64,000 nt of DNA from Leifsonia sp. ALI-44-B (lineage in GTDB: Bacteria > Actinomycetota > Actinomycetes > Actinomycetales > Microbacteriaceae). Of this stretch, positions 17,446 through 27,076 are shown in pieces. The notes under the pieces were generated by a model. The model had not been told where the DNA came from and ran no database searches. It saw only the letters and a program-made list of their open reading frames with translations. The DNA is taken from the NCBI RefSeq assembly GCF_001984125.1, contig NZ_MTQL01000007.1, positions 744,001 to 808,000 on the forward strand, in the 5' to 3' direction. Position 1 is the stretch's first letter; each line of letters begins with the position of its first letter. The position numbers and the translations under genes are program-made.

Positions 17446-17844
17446 TCAGCGTCGACCTTCGTTCAACTGGGGCTTCAGGATGGCCCCGAAGATCCAGTTG
17501 ATGATGCCCAGCACGAGGGCACCGAGCACGCCCCACCAGAAACCGTCGATGGTCAGCCCGAAGCCGAACCACGAGGTGACGCCGGCGGTGATGAGCAGCA
17601 GGATGCCGTTCACGATGAAGGAGATGAGCCCGAGCGTGAGGATGTAGAGGGGGAACGCGACGATGCGGATGAGTGTGCCGATGATCGCGTTGACGATTCC
17701 GAACACCAGCCCGACCACCAGATAGGTGACGACCGTGGGCAGGATGCCGTCGTCATAGGGGGTGACGTGCACGCCGGCCACGATGAGGGTGGTGAGCCAG
17801 ATCGCCACGCCGTTGATCACGATCCGTATCAAGAATTTGCCCAT
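17446..17844 (-). CDS. Small membrane protein, superfamily IV holin-like (YvlD type)
   Basis: A 132-aa integral membrane protein with about four hydrophobic helices, beginning MGKFLIRIVINGVAIWL. It matches the widespread Phage_holin_4_2/DUF360 family, whose chromosomal members are not phage genes and have no firm function. I start at ATG 17844; the open frame continues upstream to 17943 but overlaps the hisC promoter and start. It heads a minus-strand operon with the phosphatase and purB. Confidence 0.8.
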   Translation of the reverse strand: MGKFLIRIVINGVAIWLTTLIVAGVHVTPYDDGILPTVVTYLVVGLVFGIVNAIIGTLIRIVAFPLYILTLGLISFIVNGILLLITAGVTSWFGFGLTIDGFWWGVLGALVLGIINWIFGAILKPQLNEGRR

Positions 17845-17930
17845 GGAACCCACTATCCCATCGGCCTCCCGTCGTGACAAAGCTGTTATTCGCCCGCTGG
17901 CCGTATTCCGTGCTCGGAATCTCAGCGCCG

Positions 17931-17936
17931 TAGAAT
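17931..17936 (+). promoter_or_regulatory. -10 element for leaderless aminotransferase gene
   Basis: TAGAAT ends six bases before ATG 17943, and no ribosome binding site is present. Confidence 0.5.
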
Positions 17937-17942
17937 CGCACA

Positions 17943-19049
17943 ATGACCTCCGCCGAACGACGACCCGTCAAGTTGCGCCCGGAAATCGTCGCCCTGCCCC
18001 CCTATAAGCAGGGCAAACCGGCTCCCGTCGACGCCTACAAGTTGTCGAGCAACGAGAACCCTTACCCTCCCCTAGACGGTGTGATCGAGCAGGTCGTGCG
18101 GGCGACATCCTTCAACCGCTATCCGGATGCCACAGCGCTCGCCGTGCGTGAGGTGCTGGCCGAGCGCAACGGCGTTTCGGTCGACGAGGTGCACATCGGT
18201 GCCGGTTCGGTGTCGATCATCAGCCAGCTCATCAGCGCCGCCGCGGGAGCGGGCGACGAGGTCGTCTACCCCTGGCGCTCGTTCGAGGCCTACCCCGGTC
18301 TCGTCACGGTCGCGGGCGCGACGAGCGTGCAGGTGCCCCTGAAAGCGGATGACTCACTCGACCTCCCCGCCATGGCCGAGGCCGTGACCGAGCGCACGCG
18401 TGTCGTGATCGTCTGCTCCCCCAACAACCCGACGGGCACGGTTGTCGGGGCGGCCGAGTTCGCCGACTTCATGGAATCCATCCCTGACGATCTGCTCGTC
18501 CTCCTCGACGAGGCCTACTACGAATTCATCGACCGCGAAGACGCCGTCGACGGTCTGGCGCTCACGGGTCGCTACCCCAACCTCGTGGTGCTGCACACGT
18601 TCTCCAAGGCCTACGGTCTGGCGGGTCTGCGCATCGGCTGGGCGATCGGTCCTGTCGACATCCTCAACGCGGCCCGCGCGAGCGCCATCCCGCTGTCGGT
18701 CACCGAGCCCTCACAGGTCGCTGCCCTGGCGTCGCTCGAGCGCGACTCCGAGCTGGCCGAGCGCGTGTCGCACATCCGGGCTCGCCGCAATGTCATCCGC
18801 GACGGTTTCCTCGACCGCGGCCTGCGCGTCCCCGAGGCGCAGGGCAACTTCATCTGGCTGGGCGCGGGCGACGAGACCGACCGCGTGCAAGACGTCCTCT
18901 TCTCCCACGGCATCGTCGCGCGCGCCTTCCCCGGTTCCGGCGTGCGCATCAGCATCGGCGAGGAGGAGTCGATCGTGAGCCTGTTCCGCGCGGCCGACGA
19001 GATCGCCCAGCTGCTCCCTGCCGCACATCCCCTCTCGACGTTAGGTTAG
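17943..19049 (+). CDS. hisC: Histidinol-phosphate / aromatic amino acid aminotransferase
   Basis: A 368-aa PLP-dependent fold type I aminotransferase. It shows YKLSSNENPYPPL, the cofactor-binding CSPNNPTG, DEAYYEF, and the Schiff-base lysine in FSKAYGLAGLRIGW. HisC and the aromatic aminotransferase Pat are hard to tell apart. With no other his gene nearby, and with a branched-chain 2-oxoacid dehydrogenase operon four bases downstream, a Pat-like catabolic or general aminotransferase role is quite possible. ATG 17943 is supported by the -10 hexamer six bases before it. Confidence 0.9.
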   Translation: MTSAERRPVKLRPEIVALPPYKQGKPAPVDAYKLSSNENPYPPLDGVIEQVVRATSFNRYPDATALAVREVLAERNGVSVDEVHIGAGSVSIISQLISAAAGAGDEVVYPWRSFEAYPGLVTVAGATSVQVPLKADDSLDLPAMAEAVTERTRVVIVCSPNNPTGTVVGAAEFADFMESIPDDLLVLLDEAYYEFIDREDAVDGLALTGRYPNLVVLHTFSKAYGLAGLRIGWAIGPVDILNAARASAIPLSVTEPSQVAALASLERDSELAERVSHIRARRNVIRDGFLDRGLRVPEAQGNFIWLGAGDETDRVQDVLFSHGIVARAFPGSGVRISIGEEESIVSLFRAADEIAQLLPAAHPLSTLG

Positions 19050-19053
19050 AACG

Positions 19054-20196
19054 GTGACAGTACCTCTTCATGATCAGGCTTCGCCTGCCGTGCAGTTCTT
19101 GTCGACGGACGGCGTTTTCAGCGTCTCCGAGCAGAGCGAGCAGTACGCTCCCTACCTCGAGCGTCTGACCGAGGCCGACCACCGCCGGTTCTACCGCGAC
19201 ATGTCGGTCGTGCGGGCGTTCGACGTCGAGTCGGCCAACCTGCAGCGTCAGGGTCAGCTCGCGCTCTGGGTGCCGAGCTTCGGGCAGGAGGCTGCCCAGG
19301 TGGGTTCGGCCCACGCTGCCCGGCCGCAAGATCACCTCTTCCCCTCTTATCGCGAGCACGCCGTGGGCTTCGTCCGCGGCATCGACCTGCTCAACGTGCT
19401 GCGCCTGCTGCGTGGTGTCACGCACGGCGGCTGGGACCCGAAGGACCCGACGAACGGCAACTTCCACCTCTACACGCTCGTCATCGGCTCGCAGACGTTG
19501 CACGCCACGGGCTACGCGCTCGGTCAAAAACTCGACGGCCGCACCAACACGGGCAACCCCGAGACCGACGAGGCCACCATGGTCTACTTCGGCGACGGCG
19601 CCACGAGCCAGGGGGATGTCAGCGAGGCCCTCGTCTTCGCGTCGAGCTACCAGACCCCGCAGGTGTTCTTCCTGCAGAACAACCACTGGGCCATCTCGGT
19701 GCCCGTCACGACGCAGTCGCGCACACCGTTGCACCGCCGCGGCGACGGCTTCGGCGTGCCCAACGTGCAGGTCGACGGCAACGACGTCCTCGCGAGCTTC
19801 GCGGTCACGGCCAAGCACCTCGACGACGCGCGCTCCGGTCAGGGCCCGCAACTCATCGAGGCGCTCACCTACCGCATCGGCGCGCACACCACGAGCGACG
19901 ACCCCACCAAGTACCGCACGCAGGAAGAGCTCGACTCGTGGGTGGCCAAAGATCCCATCGCGCGCTTCGAGGCCTACCTGCGCTCGCAGAATGCCCCGCA
20001 GTCCTTCTTCGACGACGTGGATGCCGAAGCCAAAGACTTCGCGTCCGACATCCGTCGCCGCACCCTGGCCCTCGAGACGCCCGACATGAGCCTCATGTTC
20101 GACCACGTCTACTCCGAGCCGCACCCGCTCCTCGAGGAGCAGAAGGCGTGGCTCACCCAGTACGAGAACTCGATGAACGGCGGGGAGTCCGCATGA
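19054..20196 (+). CDS. bkdA: Branched-chain 2-oxoacid dehydrogenase E1 component, alpha subunit
   Basis: A 380-aa thiamine-pyrophosphate-dependent E1 alpha subunit. The TPP motif spans GDGATSQG (180-187) to NN (209-210), followed by HTTSDDPTKYR near the phosphorylation-loop region. It decarboxylates a 2-oxoacid and passes the acyl group to E2. Pyruvate and branched-chain E1 subunits are similar. The separate alpha and beta subunits and the mycobacterial bkdABC-like order favour branched-chain acids, which would supply primers for the iso/anteiso fatty acids usual in this family. GTG 19054 starts four bases after the aminotransferase stop. Confidence 0.9.
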   Translation: MTVPLHDQASPAVQFLSTDGVFSVSEQSEQYAPYLERLTEADHRRFYRDMSVVRAFDVESANLQRQGQLALWVPSFGQEAAQVGSAHAARPQDHLFPSYREHAVGFVRGIDLLNVLRLLRGVTHGGWDPKDPTNGNFHLYTLVIGSQTLHATGYALGQKLDGRTNTGNPETDEATMVYFGDGATSQGDVSEALVFASSYQTPQVFFLQNNHWAISVPVTTQSRTPLHRRGDGFGVPNVQVDGNDVLASFAVTAKHLDDARSGQGPQLIEALTYRIGAHTTSDDPTKYRTQEELDSWVAKDPIARFEAYLRSQNAPQSFFDDVDAEAKDFASDIRRRTLALETPDMSLMFDHVYSEPHPLLEEQKAWLTQYENSMNGGESA

Positions 20197-21230
20197 GCGA
20201 CACGATGACCAATACTCAGGCCACCGGCGGCGGTGGAGCCGAGGCCCCGCGCGGCGTCGAGAACCTGCCCATGGTGAAGGCCCTCAACGCCGGGCTGCGC
20301 CAGGCCATGCTCGACGACCCGCGCGTGCTCATGATGGGTGAAGACATCGGTCGCCTCGGCGGCGTCTTCCGCGTGACCGAGGGCTTGCAGCCCGAGTTCG
20401 GCACCGACCGCGTGCTCGATACGCCGCTCGCCGAGTCGGGCATCATCGGCACGGCCATCGGCCTCGCCATGCACGGTTTCCGCCCGGTGTGCGAGATCCA
20501 GTTCGACGGCTTCATCTACCCGGGTTTCGACCAGATCACATCGCAGCTGGCGAAGCTCACCAACCGGCACGAGGGTCAGCTCAGCATGCCCCTCGTTATC
20601 CGGGTTCCTTACGGCGGGCACATCGGTGCGGTCGAGCACCACCAGGAGAGTCCCGAGGCCTACTTCGCGCACACGCCGGGCCTCCGCGCGGTCAGCCCGT
20701 CGACGCCCAATGACGCCTACTGGATGATTCAAGAGGCCATCGCCTCCAACGACCCCGTCATGTTCTTCGAGCCCAAGAGCCGTTACTGGCCGAAGGGTGA
20801 GGTCGACTTCTCGTCCTCGGCCGTTCCGCTACACGCGTCGCGGGTCGTGCGCACGGGCACCGATGTCACGCTCGTCGGCCACGGCGCCATGGTCACGGTG
20901 CTGTTGCAGGCCGCCGAGCTCGCGGCGGCCGAGGGCACCTCGGTCGAGGTCGTCGATCTGCGCTCCCTCTCCCCCGTCGACTACGGTCCCGTCGTCGAGA
21001 GCGTGCGCAAGACCGGCCGCGCCGTCGTCGCGCAGGAGGCCTCCGGTTTCGCGTCGATCGGCTCCGAGATCGCGGCCACCATCACCGAGCGTGCGTTCTA
21101 TTCGCTCGAGGCTCCCGTCCTGCGGGTCTCCGGCTTCGACACGCCGTTCCCGCCCGCCAAACTCGAGGGTTTGTTCCTGCCCGACGCCGACCGCATCCTC
21201 GAGGCCGTCGATCGGTCGCTGGCCTACTAG
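20193..21230 (+). CDS. bkdB: Branched-chain 2-oxoacid dehydrogenase E1 component, beta subunit
   Basis: A 345-aa transketolase-like E1 beta subunit that completes the TPP site. Family segments are visible: RVLMMGEDIGRLGGVFRVT, PLAESGIIGTAIGLA, and the C-terminal VSGFDTPFPPAKLE. It has an unusual Gly-rich N-terminal leader of about 25 residues. Its ATG overlaps the stop of the alpha gene (ATGA), so the subunits are made in a coupled way. Confidence 0.92.
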   Translation: MSDTMTNTQATGGGGAEAPRGVENLPMVKALNAGLRQAMLDDPRVLMMGEDIGRLGGVFRVTEGLQPEFGTDRVLDTPLAESGIIGTAIGLAMHGFRPVCEIQFDGFIYPGFDQITSQLAKLTNRHEGQLSMPLVIRVPYGGHIGAVEHHQESPEAYFAHTPGLRAVSPSTPNDAYWMIQEAIASNDPVMFFEPKSRYWPKGEVDFSSSAVPLHASRVVRTGTDVTLVGHGAMVTVLLQAAELAAAEGTSVEVVDLRSLSPVDYGPVVESVRKTGRAVVAQEASGFASIGSEIAATITERAFYSLEAPVLRVSGFDTPFPPAKLEGLFLPDADRILEAVDRSLAY

Positions 21231-21324
21231 CCGGCACGCCAACACCCAGCCAGCCTCGCGCCGGCGATCCCCGCTTCACCCGCACCGCCCCGAGCGGCAC
21301 CGCACGCACCGAATGGACTAACTC

Positions 21325-22845
21325 ATGAGCGAGATGCGCTTTCCTCTTCCCGACGTGGGCGAGGGTCTGACCGAGGCCGAGATCGTGTCGTGGAAGGTCG
21401 CGCCCGGCGATCACGTGGCGCTCAACCAGGTGCTGGTCGAGATCGAGACGGCCAAATCGCTCGTCGAGCTGCCGTCGCCGTTCGTCGGAACGGTCGGCGA
21501 GATCCTCGTCGACGAGGGCACGACGGTCGACGTGGGCACCCACATCGTCACCATCCAGTCGGGCGAGCCGGCGGATGCCGCGGCCACGCCTTCCGCGTCC
21601 GGCCCCGCTTCCTCTGCCACCGCCCCCTCCGACGGTTCGGGCAGCGACAGCTCCTCCGCGGGCGACGCCGGTGTCGGCGACATCCCGTCGGCTGCAGCGG
21701 CCGCCGGCCCGGCCGAGAGCGCCCAGTTCCGCATGGCGGGCACGGCCGACGTCCCGGCCACGCTGGCGCAGGCCGAAGCGCAGGCCGAAGCCTCAGCGTC
21801 GGCCCAGCAGTCCGTCTCCGACACGCGCGACTCCATCGCCTCCGAGGAGCCCAAACAGGGCAGCGTCCTGGTCGGCTACGGCACGGGCGGCCAGGTCTCC
21901 AGCCGCCGCACGGCCACCTCGCGTCAGAACCTCCGCCCCACTCCCCCGGCTTCGGTGCTGGCATCGGTGCCGGCCGCGGCCGCCGTTCCCATCATCGTCA
22001 AGCCGCCCATCCGCAAGCTCGCCAAGGATCTCGGCGTCGCACTCGACACCCTCGAGGGCACGGGTCTCGCGGGCGAGATCACGCGCGACGACGTCGTGCG
22101 TGCCGCCAGCCAGCCGAAGGTCTTCCGCAACATCGAGACGCCCGAGTGGGCGCCCGAGCGCGAGGAACGCATCCCCGTGAAGGGTGTGCGCAAGGCCATC
22201 GCCAACGCCATGGTGCAGTCGGCCTACACGGCTCCGCACGTGAGCCTGTTCGTGGATGTCGATGCCACCCGCACCATGGAATTCGTGAAGCGGCTGAAGG
22301 CATCCACCGACTTCGCGGGCGTCAAGGTCTCGCCGTTGCTCATCATGGCCAAGGCCATGATCTGGGCCGTGCGCCGCAACCCCATGGTCAACGCGGCATG
22401 GACCGACGAAGAAATCATCGTGCGCCACTTCGTCAACCTCGGCGTCGCCGCGGCCACCCCGCGCGGCCTCATCGTGCCGAACGTGAAAGACGCTCAGGCG
22501 ATGACGTTGCTCGAACTGGCCCGCGCCCTCGAGCAGCTCACCCTCACGGCGCGCGACGGCAAGACGCAGCCCTCCGATATGCAGCAGGGCACGATCACGA
22601 TCACCAACATCGGTGTCTTCGGCATGGACACGGGCACGCCCATCCTGAACCCGGGCGAGGTGGCCATCGTCGCGCTCGGCACGATCAAGCAGAAGCCGTG
22701 GGTCGTGGATGGCGAGGTGCGCCCCCGTTTCGTCACGACCCTGGGCGCCTCGTTCGACCACCGTGTCGTCGACGGCGACGTGGCGAGCCGCTTCCTGGCC
22801 GACGTCGCGGCGATCATCGAAGAACCGGCGCTCCTCCTCGACTGA
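21325..22845 (+). CDS. bkdC: Dihydrolipoamide acyltransferase (E2) of 2-oxoacid dehydrogenase
   Basis: A 506-aa E2 core subunit. One lipoyl domain lies at about 1-78, with the lipoyl lysine in ETAKS (Lys-44). An Ala/Ser/Pro-rich linker follows, then the peripheral E1/E3-binding domain ([22 protein letters not shown]) and the acyltransferase domain ending with the active-site DHRVVDGD. It transfers acyl groups from E1 to CoA. No dihydrolipoamide dehydrogenase (E3) gene is adjacent, so the complex must share an E3 encoded elsewhere. It starts 94 bases after the E1 beta stop. Confidence 0.95.
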   Translation: MSEMRFPLPDVGEGLTEAEIVSWKVAPGDHVALNQVLVEIETAKSLVELPSPFVGTVGEILVDEGTTVDVGTHIVTIQSGEPADAAATPSASGPASSATAPSDGSGSDSSSAGDAGVGDIPSAAAAAGPAESAQFRMAGTADVPATLAQAEAQAEASASAQQSVSDTRDSIASEEPKQGSVLVGYGTGGQVSSRRTATSRQNLRPTPPASVLASVPAAAAVPIIVKPPIRKLAKDLGVALDTLEGTGLAGEITRDDVVRAASQPKVFRNIETPEWAPEREERIPVKGVRKAIANAMVQSAYTAPHVSLFVDVDATRTMEFVKRLKASTDFAGVKVSPLLIMAKAMIWAVRRNPMVNAAWTDEEIIVRHFVNLGVAAATPRGLIVPNVKDAQAMTLLELARALEQLTLTARDGKTQPSDMQQGTITITNIGVFGMDTGTPILNPGEVAIVALGTIKQKPWVVDGEVRPRFVTTLGASFDHRVVDGDVASRFLADVAAIIEEPALLLD

Positions 22846-23273
22846 GGCCCGACGTCCGCGCTCGGGAGCGCCCTGAAGATAACGGTAGGGCAACAATGAC
22901 GTTGCGCTGATCAGCACGCATTTCGAGGGTTGATCGAGCCCCGCTCGCCGCGACATCCGACCGTTATCGATGTCCCCCGAATAGGCGACACCACCGCCCG
23001 TCGTTAGGCTGGACGACGGTCATGACGACCACACACCCAGTCCGCGACCGGGGTGCAGGGCCTTCGGGTCCACGCGCCACGGTCGTATGGTCCAGGGCGT
23101 TCTGGCCGGCTCCGAAGCAGCCAGACCGCGAACCCGTATCGCCGCGCCGAGTCCGTTCCGCAACGACTCGTGCGCCGCTTGATGTGGCGGGTTCCGACGC
23201 GCGCCCCGAGACCCGGCCGTGAGAAACGAAATGCGTTGCCCGCGCCCGGCGTCGGTAACGCGCTGGAGTACAC
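22846..23273. other. Long leader/intergenic region upstream of proV
   Basis: 428 bases. TAGGCT at 23005-23010 is a candidate -10 and would give an untranslated leader of about 255 bases. The leader has GC-rich foldable stretches, including a UUCG-type loop near 23068, and CTGGAG before GTG 23274. I compared it by eye with the c-di-AMP (ydaO) riboswitch, which controls osmolyte transporters in actinobacteria, and see no convincing match. Short frames here look non-coding. Confidence 0.4.
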
Positions 23274-24572
23274 GTGTCAGAAATGGTTGCCGTCAGCGCA
23301 CGGAATCTATTCAAGGTATTCGGTCGAAAACCGCGGGAGGTGGTGAAGCGTCTCGCAGCGGGTAGCGCGCGCGACGAGCTCACCGGCCTCGGTACAGCCG
23401 CGGTCATCGACGCCTCGTTCGAGGTGAAGCAGGGCGAGATCTTCGTCGTCATGGGGTTGAGCGGTTCGGGTAAGTCCACGCTCATCCGCATGTTGAACGG
23501 TCTGCTCGAGCCCACCTCGGGGACGGTCGAGGTCATGGGTTCGCCCATCTCGGGCATCCCGGACGCCCAGTTGCGCGAGGTGCGCAAGAAGAACGTCTCG
23601 ATGGTCTTCCAGCACTTCGCGCTCCTCCCTCATCGCAGTGTGCGCGACAACGTCGCCTACGGCCTCGAGATCCAGGGCATGCCCCTGGCCGAGCGCCGCG
23701 AACGGGCCGAGCGCATCATCCAGCGCGTGGGCCTCGAGGGTTGGGCCGACAAGCTCCCCGCGCAGCTGTCGGGTGGTATGCAGCAGCGCGTCGGTCTGGC
23801 CCGCGCGCTCGCCGCCGACACCGACGTCCTGCTCATGGACGAGGCGTTCTCGGCTCTCGACCCGCTCATCCGGCGCGAGATGCAGGAGCAGCTCGTCGAA
23901 CTGCAGGCCGAGCTCGGCAAGACCATCATCTTCATCACACACGATCTCAACGAGGCCATGTTCCTCGGCGATCGCATCGCCGTGATGCGCGACGGCCGCA
24001 TCGTGCAGGTCGGCACGCCCAACGACATCCTCACCGACCCGGCCAATGACTATGTGGCGCAGTTCGTCCAGGATGTCGACCGCGCCCGTGTGCTCACCGC
24101 CGCGGGTGTCATGGAGCCCGCCCGCTCGGTCGTCTCGGTGGCCGCCGGCCCGCGCGCCGCCCTCCGTGCCATGCGCGACCTGCAGACCTCCGCAGCATTC
24201 GTCGTCGGCCCGGGTCGACGCCTCCTCGGCGTGGTCCGCGACAAGGACGTGCTGCGTCTGGTCAAGGCCAACGAAACCGACCTCAGCACGGTCATCCGCA
24301 ACGACGCCGCAACGGTCACGGGTGACGTCCACCTGACCGACCTGTTCGAGAGCGCCGTCGAGAGCCCGCTGCCCGTCGCCGTGCTCGACGCCGAGAACCG
24401 CCTGCTCGGCGCCATCCCCCGCGTCACCCTGCTCGCCGCCCTCGGAAACGTGCCGACCACCACGTCCGAGCTCGACACCATCGACCCGGCCCCCAGCGTC
24501 TCGGTCGAGACCATCACCGAGACCTTGCGCGTCACGGCCCCGAACAGCAGCACAGAAGGGACCCTCGTATGA
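23274..24572 (+). CDS. proV: Glycine betaine/proline ABC transporter ATP-binding protein
   Basis: A 432-aa ProV/OpuAA-type ATPase that drives import of compatible solutes under osmotic stress. Walker A GLSGSGKST lies at 61-69, the signature LSGGMQQRV near 166, and Walker B with LLMDEAFSALDP. The C-terminal 150 residues form the tandem CBS region that senses ionic strength in this family, followed by a Thr/Ser-rich tail. GTG 23274 has CTGGAG upstream. It overlaps proW by four bases. Confidence 0.95.
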   Translation: MSEMVAVSARNLFKVFGRKPREVVKRLAAGSARDELTGLGTAAVIDASFEVKQGEIFVVMGLSGSGKSTLIRMLNGLLEPTSGTVEVMGSPISGIPDAQLREVRKKNVSMVFQHFALLPHRSVRDNVAYGLEIQGMPLAERRERAERIIQRVGLEGWADKLPAQLSGGMQQRVGLARALAADTDVLLMDEAFSALDPLIRREMQEQLVELQAELGKTIIFITHDLNEAMFLGDRIAVMRDGRIVQVGTPNDILTDPANDYVAQFVQDVDRARVLTAAGVMEPARSVVSVAAGPRAALRAMRDLQTSAAFVVGPGRRLLGVVRDKDVLRLVKANETDLSTVIRNDAATVTGDVHLTDLFESAVESPLPVAVLDAENRLLGAIPRVTLLAALGNVPTTTSELDTIDPAPSVSVETITETLRVTAPNSSTEGTLV

Positions 24573-25540
24573 ACGAGTTCCGCATTCCCCTCGGCGAGTG
24601 GGCCGAAAACGTCGTCGATTTCATCACGGATGTCTTCGGCGGCTTCTTCGCGGTCCTGCGAGCCATCTTCGCCGCCCTCTACGAAGCGGTCGACCTGGTG
24701 CTCGCCGCTCCCCCGTTCTGGGCCGTCATCGTCGTCGCCGTCGCGCTGGCGTTCTTCGTCCGCGGCTGGAAGTTCGCGCTCGGCTCGGCCGTCGGATTCC
24801 TCCTGATCGTGGGCGTCGACCAGTGGGACAACGCCATGGATACCTTGGCGCTCGTCCTCGTGGCTAGCGCCATCGCCATCGCGATCAGCGTCCCGGTCGG
24901 CATCCTGGCGGCGCGTTCCGATACGGCGTCCAAGATCATCAAGCCGATCCTCGACTTCATGCAGACCATGCCGGCCTTCGTCTACCTGATCCCCGCGCTC
25001 ATCCTGTTCCGCGTGGGCGTCGTGCCCGGCATCGTCGCCACCATCATCTTCGCGATGGCTCCCGGCGTGCGGCTCACCGAGCTCGGCATCCGCGGTGTCG
25101 ACAAAGAGGTCGTCGAGGCCGGTCAGGCGTTCGGGGCCTCCCCGGGTCGCATCCTCCGCCAGATCCAGTTGCCGCTCGCCATGCCCAGCATCTCGGCGGG
25201 CATCAACCAGGTCATCATGCTGTCGCTCTCGATGGTCGTCATCGCGGGTCTCGTCGGCGCCGGCGGTCTGGGCGCCGAGGTGGTCGCGAGCCTCGGCCGC
25301 GTCGACGTCGGTCTCGGTTTCGAGGCGGGTCTCGCGGTCGTCATCCTCGCCATCTTCCTCGACCGCCTCACGGCCTCCTTCGGCACGCGCCGCGCTCGCC
25401 GTCCCTCGCGCACCGAACGCGCAGCGGATGCCGCAGCTCCCGTCCCCTCGAACGCCCCTCTCCCCCCGGCCCCCGTCTCCGACGCCCGCGCTGCGACCAC
25501 GTCTGCGGACGCCGCCGCACCGGCACCCGCGTCCCGGTGA
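24569..25540 (+). CDS. proW: Glycine betaine/proline ABC transporter permease
   Basis: A 323-aa ProW-type permease. A hydrophilic and amphipathic N-terminal part precedes about six to seven membrane helices. The EAA-type coupling loop EVVEAGQAFGASPGRILRQIQLP contacts ProV. The last 50 residues form an Ala/Pro-rich cytoplasmic tail not needed for transport in relatives. It is translationally coupled to proV (ATGA). Confidence 0.94.
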   Translation: MNEFRIPLGEWAENVVDFITDVFGGFFAVLRAIFAALYEAVDLVLAAPPFWAVIVVAVALAFFVRGWKFALGSAVGFLLIVGVDQWDNAMDTLALVLVASAIAIAISVPVGILAARSDTASKIIKPILDFMQTMPAFVYLIPALILFRVGVVPGIVATIIFAMAPGVRLTELGIRGVDKEVVEAGQAFGASPGRILRQIQLPLAMPSISAGINQVIMLSLSMVVIAGLVGAGGLGAEVVASLGRVDVGLGFEAGLAVVILAIFLDRLTASFGTRRARRPSRTERAADAAAPVPSNAPLPPAPVSDARAATTSADAAAPAPASR

Positions 25541-25660
25541 CGTCCGCCGCGAGGGTCTCGTCCTCTGCGCGGGCGTCCCGGTGACGCTTCTCGCACCGCG
25601 CTGACCCCGCCGCGCCCCATACCCCCACCCCCGTCTTCTCTGACGGGACGAAAGGAAACA

Positions 25661-26551
25661 ATGAAGAACCGCACCACAGCAACCCTCGCCACGATCGCGC
25701 TCGCCGGAATGGTCGGCCTCGTCGGATGTTCGTCCGGAACCGCCGAAACCCTCGACAACGGCGACCAGAAGGATGTCACGATCGCCGTCTTCCAGGGCTG
25801 GGACGAAGGCGTGGCCGCCAGCTACCTCTGGAAAGCCGTCCTCGAGGAGAAGGGCTACGACGTCGAACTCGAAGATGCCGACGTCGCCCCCGTCTATGAG
25901 GGACTCTCCTCGGGCGACTACGACCTCGTCCTCGACACGTGGCTCCCCCAGACCCACAAGACCTACATGGACCGCTACGGCAAGGATGTCACCGACCTCG
26001 GTGCCTGGAACGACGACGCCAAGCTCACCATCGCCGTGAACGAGGACGCCCCCATCGACTCCCTCGACGAACTGGCCGCCAACGCAGACCTCTTCGACAA
26101 CCGCCTCATCGGTATCGAACCGGGCGCCGGTCTCACCGAGGCCACGCAGGAGAAGGTCATCCCCGGCTACGGTCTGGAAGACATGGAGTACCTCACGTCG
26201 TCGACCGCCGCGATGCTCTCTGAACTGAAGTCCCGCACGGATGCCGGCGAGAACGTCGTCGTCACCCTTTGGACTCCGCACTGGGCCTACGACGCCTTCC
26301 CCCTCAAGGACCTCGCCGACCCGAAGGGCACCCTGGGGGATGCCGAGAGCATCCACTCGGTATCCAGCAAGCAGTTCGGCGACAAGTTCCCCACGCTCGA
26401 GGGATGGATCAAGAACTTCACCATGGACAGCGACCAGCTGTACTCCCTGGAGAACGCCATGTTCAACGAGAACTCCAGCGACGACTACGAGCCCATCGTG
26501 GCGAAGTGGATCGAGGACAACCGCGACTACGTGGATTCCCTGACGAAGTAG
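25661..26551 (+). CDS. proX: Glycine betaine/proline-binding lipoprotein
   Basis: A 296-aa OpuAC-type substrate-binding protein. Residues 1-23 form a lipoprotein signal with lipobox LVGC. The mature part carries FQGWDEGVAASYLWKAVLEEKGY and LDTWLPQTHKTYM, which supply aromatic residues for the cation-pi cage around quaternary ammonium groups, and LWTPHWAYDAF. A ribosome binding site AAAGGAAA precedes ATG 25661. The 120-base gap to proW has no terminator, so the operon is proV-proW-proX. Confidence 0.95.
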   Translation: MKNRTTATLATIALAGMVGLVGCSSGTAETLDNGDQKDVTIAVFQGWDEGVAASYLWKAVLEEKGYDVELEDADVAPVYEGLSSGDYDLVLDTWLPQTHKTYMDRYGKDVTDLGAWNDDAKLTIAVNEDAPIDSLDELAANADLFDNRLIGIEPGAGLTEATQEKVIPGYGLEDMEYLTSSTAAMLSELKSRTDAGENVVVTLWTPHWAYDAFPLKDLADPKGTLGDAESIHSVSSKQFGDKFPTLEGWIKNFTMDSDQLYSLENAMFNENSSDDYEPIVAKWIEDNRDYVDSLTK

Positions 26552-26590
26552 TAGCGCAGACGTAACACCCCCAGGGTTCACTACCCGCTT

Positions 26591-26622
26591 GAAAGGCCGT
26601 ACTCACTGAGTGCGGCCTTTCT
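26591..26622 (+). terminator. Rho-independent terminator after proX
   Basis: GAAAGGCCGTACTC pairs with GAGTGCGGCCTTTC across a three-base loop, followed by T/C-rich sequence. Confidence 0.8.
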
Positions 26623-26797
26623 CGTTCCCCAGAGCGGCAGTGTTGCACGTGGCATCCCCGCCATTCCGCGGATACACGGGGCAGGCGGGGCATCCCGAAA
26701 ATTCTTCAGAAGTTTTTCCAGAATCACTTTTCCCCGGTAAACAAACGATTCCTGCCCCCATCGCGCCCGTCGGAAAGGCCCGTGCGACAGAAATCGC

Positions 26798-26826
26798 TTT
26801 TGCGGTCTCCGAATCTGTCGTACAGT
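26798..26826 (+). promoter_or_regulatory. rRNA promoter P1
   Basis: TTTTGC (26798-26803), a 17-base spacer, then TACAGT (26821-26826), followed by AGACAAGTTGCC. Confidence 0.5.
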
Positions 26827-26994
26827 AGACAAGTTGCCGGGGACGGAAGCCGAAAGGCCCAGAACCGAAGTCAACCAAAACCCCCGCTGAGAAGCACAAA
26901 ATCCGATTACGGATCATCGTGTCAGCGTGGAAAACCCACACAACGAAATCTTCGATGTGAATCAGTCTGCCTGAAAATGACAAACCGGTTCGAT

Positions 26995-27022
26995 TTGACA
27001 AGACTTCGAGATGTGGTAGGTT
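26995..27022 (+). promoter_or_regulatory. rRNA promoter P2
   Basis: A consensus TTGACA (26995-27000), a 16-base spacer and TAGGTT (27017-27022), followed by AGAGAAGTTGCC. This is the best sigma-70-type promoter in the window. Confidence 0.75.
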
Positions 27023-27076
27023 AGAGAAGTTGCCCTGATGAACAGCCTTCGGGTGGGTTTGTGAGGTGCGTCTGAT

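Noticed and set aside
17446-17844. Prophage remnant suggested by the holin-like protein.
   Set aside because: This holin-superfamily membrane protein is a common chromosomal gene, and no other phage gene is near.
23022-23222. Short plus-strand frame before proV.
   Set aside because: Arg/Pro/Ser-rich composition, no ribosome binding site, and several competing frames over the same bases.
22846-23273. c-di-AMP (ydaO-type) riboswitch before proV.
   Set aside because: The expected conserved blocks are not visible; the region stays listed as an untyped leader.
24050-26581. Very long minus-strand open frame (over 800 codons) opposite proW-proX.
   Set aside because: It is the mirror of strongly supported betaine transporter genes; its composition (Arg/Gly/Asp/Glu-rich, no domain) is a high-G+C artefact.
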